Shown in pieces: positions 14,193 through 16,563 of a stretch of DNA of 16,563 nt; positions within the stretch are counted from its first letter, which is position 1; every line of letters begins with the position of its first letter. The DNA is taken from the NCBI GenBank assembly GCA_964569425.1, contig CAZMVD010000093.1, positions 1 to 16,563 of the forward strand, written 5' to 3'. Position numbers and translations under genes: made by a program. The DNA is from JACQXM01 sp964569425. Its GTDB lineage: Bacteria > Planctomycetota > Phycisphaerae > UBA1845. The notes beneath the pieces are model-generated. The model was not told the origin of the DNA, made no database searches, and saw nothing but the letters and a program-made list of their open reading frames with translations.

Positions 14193-15761
14193 ATGCGAAT
14201 CGCGATGTTCTCCTGGGAGTCGATGCACTCGATCGCCCTTGGCGGTCTGGCCCCCCACGTATCGGAACTGTCGGCCGCGCTGGTGCGAAGGGGGCACGAA
14301 GTTCACATTTTCACACGCGTGGGGATGAACCAATCGTTGTACGACTCGTTCGACGGCGTTCATTACCACCGCTGCCCCTTTGAAGAGCATCCCGATTTCG
14401 TGACGTCCATGGAACGAATGTGCGACAGCTTCGTCTGGCACCTGGGCGAGACCGAGCACTTTCTCGGGGCGCCGTTCGACGTTGTGCACGGGCATGACTG
14501 GCTGGTCACGCGGGCACTCGCTCAGACCAAGAACAGCCGCCATCGGCCGGTGGTCATGACCGTGCATTCCACGGAATACGGGCGCTGCGGGAACAGCTTG
14601 TGGAAGGACGCAATGTCAGAGCGCATCCGTGCCATGGAGTGGGAGGGCACCTACGTAGCCAATCGGGTGATCTGCGTCTCCCGGACCCTGGCCCGCGAAG
14701 TGCAGGAGCAGTATCAGGTGCCCGCGGACAAAGTGCACCCGATCTACAACGGGGTCAACGTCTACAAGTACGATCCTCCGGTAGACGCAGCGGCCGTGCG
14801 GCGCACCGTTCAGGTCGGCGTGGACGATCCCATGGTCTTCTTCGCGGGGCGCATCACCTGGCAAAAAGGGCCCGACATTCTTTTGGATGCCGTGCCGGGT
14901 GTGTTGCGCGATCATCCCCGGACCAAATTCGTGTTCGCCGGTGACGGCGATATGCGCCCCGGGTTGGAGCAGCGCGCCTCGTCCGCGGGAATCGCGGGGG
15001 CCACCCGGTTTCTGGGTCATCGAAACGGCGGCGAACTCGTCGGGCTGTTCAAGAGCGCCGACCTGATCTGCGTGCCCAGCCGCAACGAACCATTCGGCAT
15101 CGTGATTCTCGAAGCCTGGAGCGCCACCAAGCCGGTCGTGGCCACGCGCATCGGCGGCCCATCCGAATTCGTGGAGAATGAACGAACCGGCCTGACCGTG
15201 GACGCTGACGCGCAACCCATACGGCTGGGGGTGTCGCGGCTCATCACCGACCGGGCGGGGGCGGCACGCATGGGAATCAACGGGCGCCAGGAGGTCGAAG
15301 CCCGGTTTTCGTGGGACCATGCGGCGCGCGAGACGGAACTGGTCTATGACGCGACGGTGGCCTCTGTGGCGGCGCAGGGTAACGGCACTTCCGCGCGACA
15401 CAGCCCCGGGGGAAACACTTTGAGTCCGTCCACTGACGGAACTGACCATTCGCGCAACGGCGATGCGCCCCCGGCCGCCGGAGAGAATGCACCGGTTGGC
15501 ATGGGGGTCAATCGGAACGATCCTTCGTCCGAGGCAATTCGCCGGCGTGCTCATGCGATATTTCTGGCGCGCAAAGGCAAACCCGGCGATCCGGTTGCGG
15601 ACTGGCTGCAGGCGGAACGAGAATTGCGCGCGGAGCGCGTGAAGTCCGCCAAGGCGAGCGGCCTCCCGCGAGACATCCCCAACGACAACACCACACTCAA
15701 GAGCACGGCGCCCCCACGGGGAAACGGCAAGCGTCCACGCCCGGCCGCACGGCGGACCTGA
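14193..15761 (+). CDS. GT4 glycosyltransferase (glycogen synthase-like) fused to a DUF2934-like tail
   Basis: The 522-residue protein has a GT-B glycosyltransferase (residues 1-395). The N-terminal domain opens with MRIAMFSWES, has ALGGLAPHVSELSAAL (the GGL acceptor loop) and FDVVHGHDWL. The C-terminal half has FFAGRITWQKGPDILLDAV (R220, K225), VFAGDGDM and the EX7E nucleotide-sugar motif NEPFGIVILE (E299, E307). This is the GT4 retaining family, with similarity to GT4-type glycogen/maltosyl synthases; the exact donor and acceptor are not clear. A low-complexity linker (about 396-445) leads to EAIRRRAHAIFLARKGKPGD and WLQAERELRAE (447-481), a DUF2934-like helical motif, and a basic tail. I chose ATG 14193 because the family starts there and GGA lies 8 bases upstream; the frame is open from 14106. 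It should be cytoplasmic, with no membrane segment. Confidence 0.88.
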   Translation: MRIAMFSWESMHSIALGGLAPHVSELSAALVRRGHEVHIFTRVGMNQSLYDSFDGVHYHRCPFEEHPDFVTSMERMCDSFVWHLGETEHFLGAPFDVVHGHDWLVTRALAQTKNSRHRPVVMTVHSTEYGRCGNSLWKDAMSERIRAMEWEGTYVANRVICVSRTLAREVQEQYQVPADKVHPIYNGVNVYKYDPPVDAAAVRRTVQVGVDDPMVFFAGRITWQKGPDILLDAVPGVLRDHPRTKFVFAGDGDMRPGLEQRASSAGIAGATRFLGHRNGGELVGLFKSADLICVPSRNEPFGIVILEAWSATKPVVATRIGGPSEFVENERTGLTVDADAQPIRLGVSRLITDRAGAARMGINGRQEVEARFSWDHAARETELVYDATVASVAAQGNGTSARHSPGGNTLSPSTDGTDHSRNGDAPPAAGENAPVGMGVNRNDPSSEAIRRRAHAIFLARKGKPGDPVADWLQAERELRAERVKSAKASGLPRDIPNDNTTLKSTAPPRGNGKRPRPAARRT

Positions 15762-15852
15762 TCGGTTTCTCCTACGATTTCGATTCCGAGAATCGCCAGG
15801 CGCCCAGGGATGGTTGGACCCCACAGGTCGGGCTTGGGTCTTTGTCGGGCCC

Positions 15853-15882
15853 AAAAAAACCGAAGCGACTATCCGCGATCGG
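15853..15882 (-). terminator. Terminator overlapping the zinc-ribbon gene stop
   Basis: On the minus strand CCGA..GCG..CGC..TCGG (15882-15860) can fold into a hairpin with a small internal loop, followed by seven T (15859-15853). It includes the TAG stop codon of the gene and sits in the convergent gap after the glycosyltransferase gene. The stem is not perfect. Confidence 0.5.
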
Positions 15883-16381
15883 GGACGGACCGCGAAACGG
15901 GGCGGCTGCGCCGCCGCGCATGGCGTGCGCCGCACTCCGGGCAGCGACCGCTGCGATTGCCGTTCAAGTCGTATCCGCAATATACGCACCACCCGTTTCG
16001 GCGGCGGCGCCAGCGGCGGAGCGGGCCGTGAGCGAGCGGCAAACCCCCCATCACGACCAACAGCGCGGAAGAAGCCCAGAGCGGAAACACCAGCCAGCTA
16101 TGGCGGTACGGGCCCGTGACCGAAGTGGAGAAGTAAAGCGAGCGGTTTTGCGGGACCGGATCATAGTGCAGTTGGTGGAAGTCCTCGGACCGGGAAGCCG
16201 TCTTGGTGGGCATGCTGATGAGAAACAGCCCGCACGTTCCGTCACGCAGATAGACCGAGAGGGACTTGTAAAGCGTGACGTCGTAGCGATGTTGCTGCGG
16301 GTAGCGATGGCTGCGGTGCCAGAGCGAAGCGCTCAGCGGCAACAACAGCAACGAGCACACAGCGAGAATCCGCACCACCAT
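15869..16381 (-). CDS. Two-span membrane protein with C-terminal zinc ribbon
   Basis: The 170-residue protein starts at ATG 16381 behind AGGGGAA. It has a hydrophobic N-terminal helix (about 4-20), an extracytoplasmic middle region (about 22-95) rich in Tyr, His and Ser, a second helix (about 96-116) and a basic stretch (RRWRRRR). It ends with a zinc ribbon: C132-x2-C135-GYDLNGNRSGR-C147-x2-C150. This CxxCGYDL...CPEC tail on small membrane proteins is a recurring planctomycete pattern. Topology suggests the ribbon faces the cytoplasm. The function is unknown. The terminator overlaps its end. Confidence 0.75.
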   Translation of the reverse strand: MVVRILAVCSLLLLPLSASLWHRSHRYPQQHRYDVTLYKSLSVYLRDGTCGLFLISMPTKTASRSEDFHQLHYDPVPQNRSLYFSTSVTGPYRHSWLVFPLWASSALLVVMGGLPLAHGPLRRWRRRRNGWCVYCGYDLNGNRSGRCPECGARHARRRSRPVSRSVPDRG

Positions 16382-16563
16382 AGCGCTTCCCCTGGGGCAG
16401 GACGTGGAGCCGCTCTTCGCAGTTTCCTTTCCTGCGTCGATTCGTATTCCAGTTTGTCCTGCCCAAACTCCCCGGTAGCTCGCCGTTCCCTATCATAACC
16501 AATGGGGCGTCGCGATGGCAAAGCCCTTCTGGCGAAATACGACCTTTTTCTTGACGAAGGGGC
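16382..16563. other. Window end, coding status unresolved
   Basis: From 16498 to the end of the window three frames are open. The minus strand could be the last codons of an upstream gene ending KGFAIATPHWL before TGA at 16497-16495. The plus strand has ATG at 16502 and 16515. The flanking region 16382-16494 has no clear gene. I cannot choose with so few bases. Confidence 0.3.

Noticed and set aside
15838..15859. TGGGTC..GGGCCCA hairpin followed by an A-tract, as a plus-strand terminator of the glycosyltransferase gene
   Set aside because: The tract after it on the plus strand is A, not T; the T-tract belongs to the minus-strand terminator instead.
16495..16563. Partial gene at the right edge on either strand
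   Set aside because: Only about 20 codons are visible, with three open frames and no decisive ribosome binding site, so no CDS is called.

Overview
The window is high-GC bacterial DNA, most likely a Planctomycetota chromosome of the Phycisphaerae-like kind. The indications are a membrane protein ending in a zinc ribbon of the form CxxCGYDL...CPEC (minus strand, 15869-16381), a secreted protein with thrombospondin-type-3 repeats and an IPTL-type C-terminal sorting signal (9293-10858), an ECF-like sigma factor with a membrane anti-sigma lacking a zinc motif, and a glycosyltransferase with a C-terminal DUF2934-like domain. This taxonomic reading is an inference from family content; there is no rRNA or tRNA gene. 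I see no CRISPR array, transposase or phage gene.

Left end (1-1620): the last 18 codons of a plus-strand gene and a strong intrinsic terminator (123-166). Then, on the minus strand, a DUF433/DUF5615 toxin-antitoxin pair that looks decayed: the antitoxin has no normal start codon and the toxin has an in-frame TAA at codon 42. Next come a 26-residue single-span membrane peptide with a good ribosome binding site and a small Rieske [2Fe-2S] protein, also on the minus strand.

Centre-left (1771-7332): a plus-strand pair made of a membrane-anchored VWA protein and an overlapping secreted repeat/TPR-like protein, probably working together in the periplasm. Facing them on the minus strand are the anti-sigma and sigma genes (4-base overlap, translationally coupled) and mutL (endonuclease type, 640 residues). 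mutL is divergent from a small putative lipoprotein gene (7485-7889), and the shared promoter region has overlapping -10-like boxes on the two strands.

Centre-right (8058-12831): a PstS-like periplasmic solute-binding protein without transporter genes, then a gene-free stretch with a UUCG-loop hairpin, then the seven-repeat beta-propeller/TSP3/IPTL protein. On the minus strand, nadC is followed by a membrane-anchored SGNH hydrolase whose start overlaps the nadC stop (TGATG).

Right end (13170-16563): a SpoIIE/PP2C-like protein that has lost most metal-binding aspartates (probable pseudophosphatase), a GT4 glycosyltransferase fused to a DUF2934-like tail, and the zinc-ribbon membrane protein on the minus strand with a terminator overlapping its stop codon. 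The most unusual items are the decayed toxin-antitoxin pair, the 26-residue peptide, the degenerate SpoIIE protein, the GT4-DUF2934 fusion and the His/Cys-containing segment in the PstS-like protein. I do not see a clearly new multi-gene defence or biosynthetic system.
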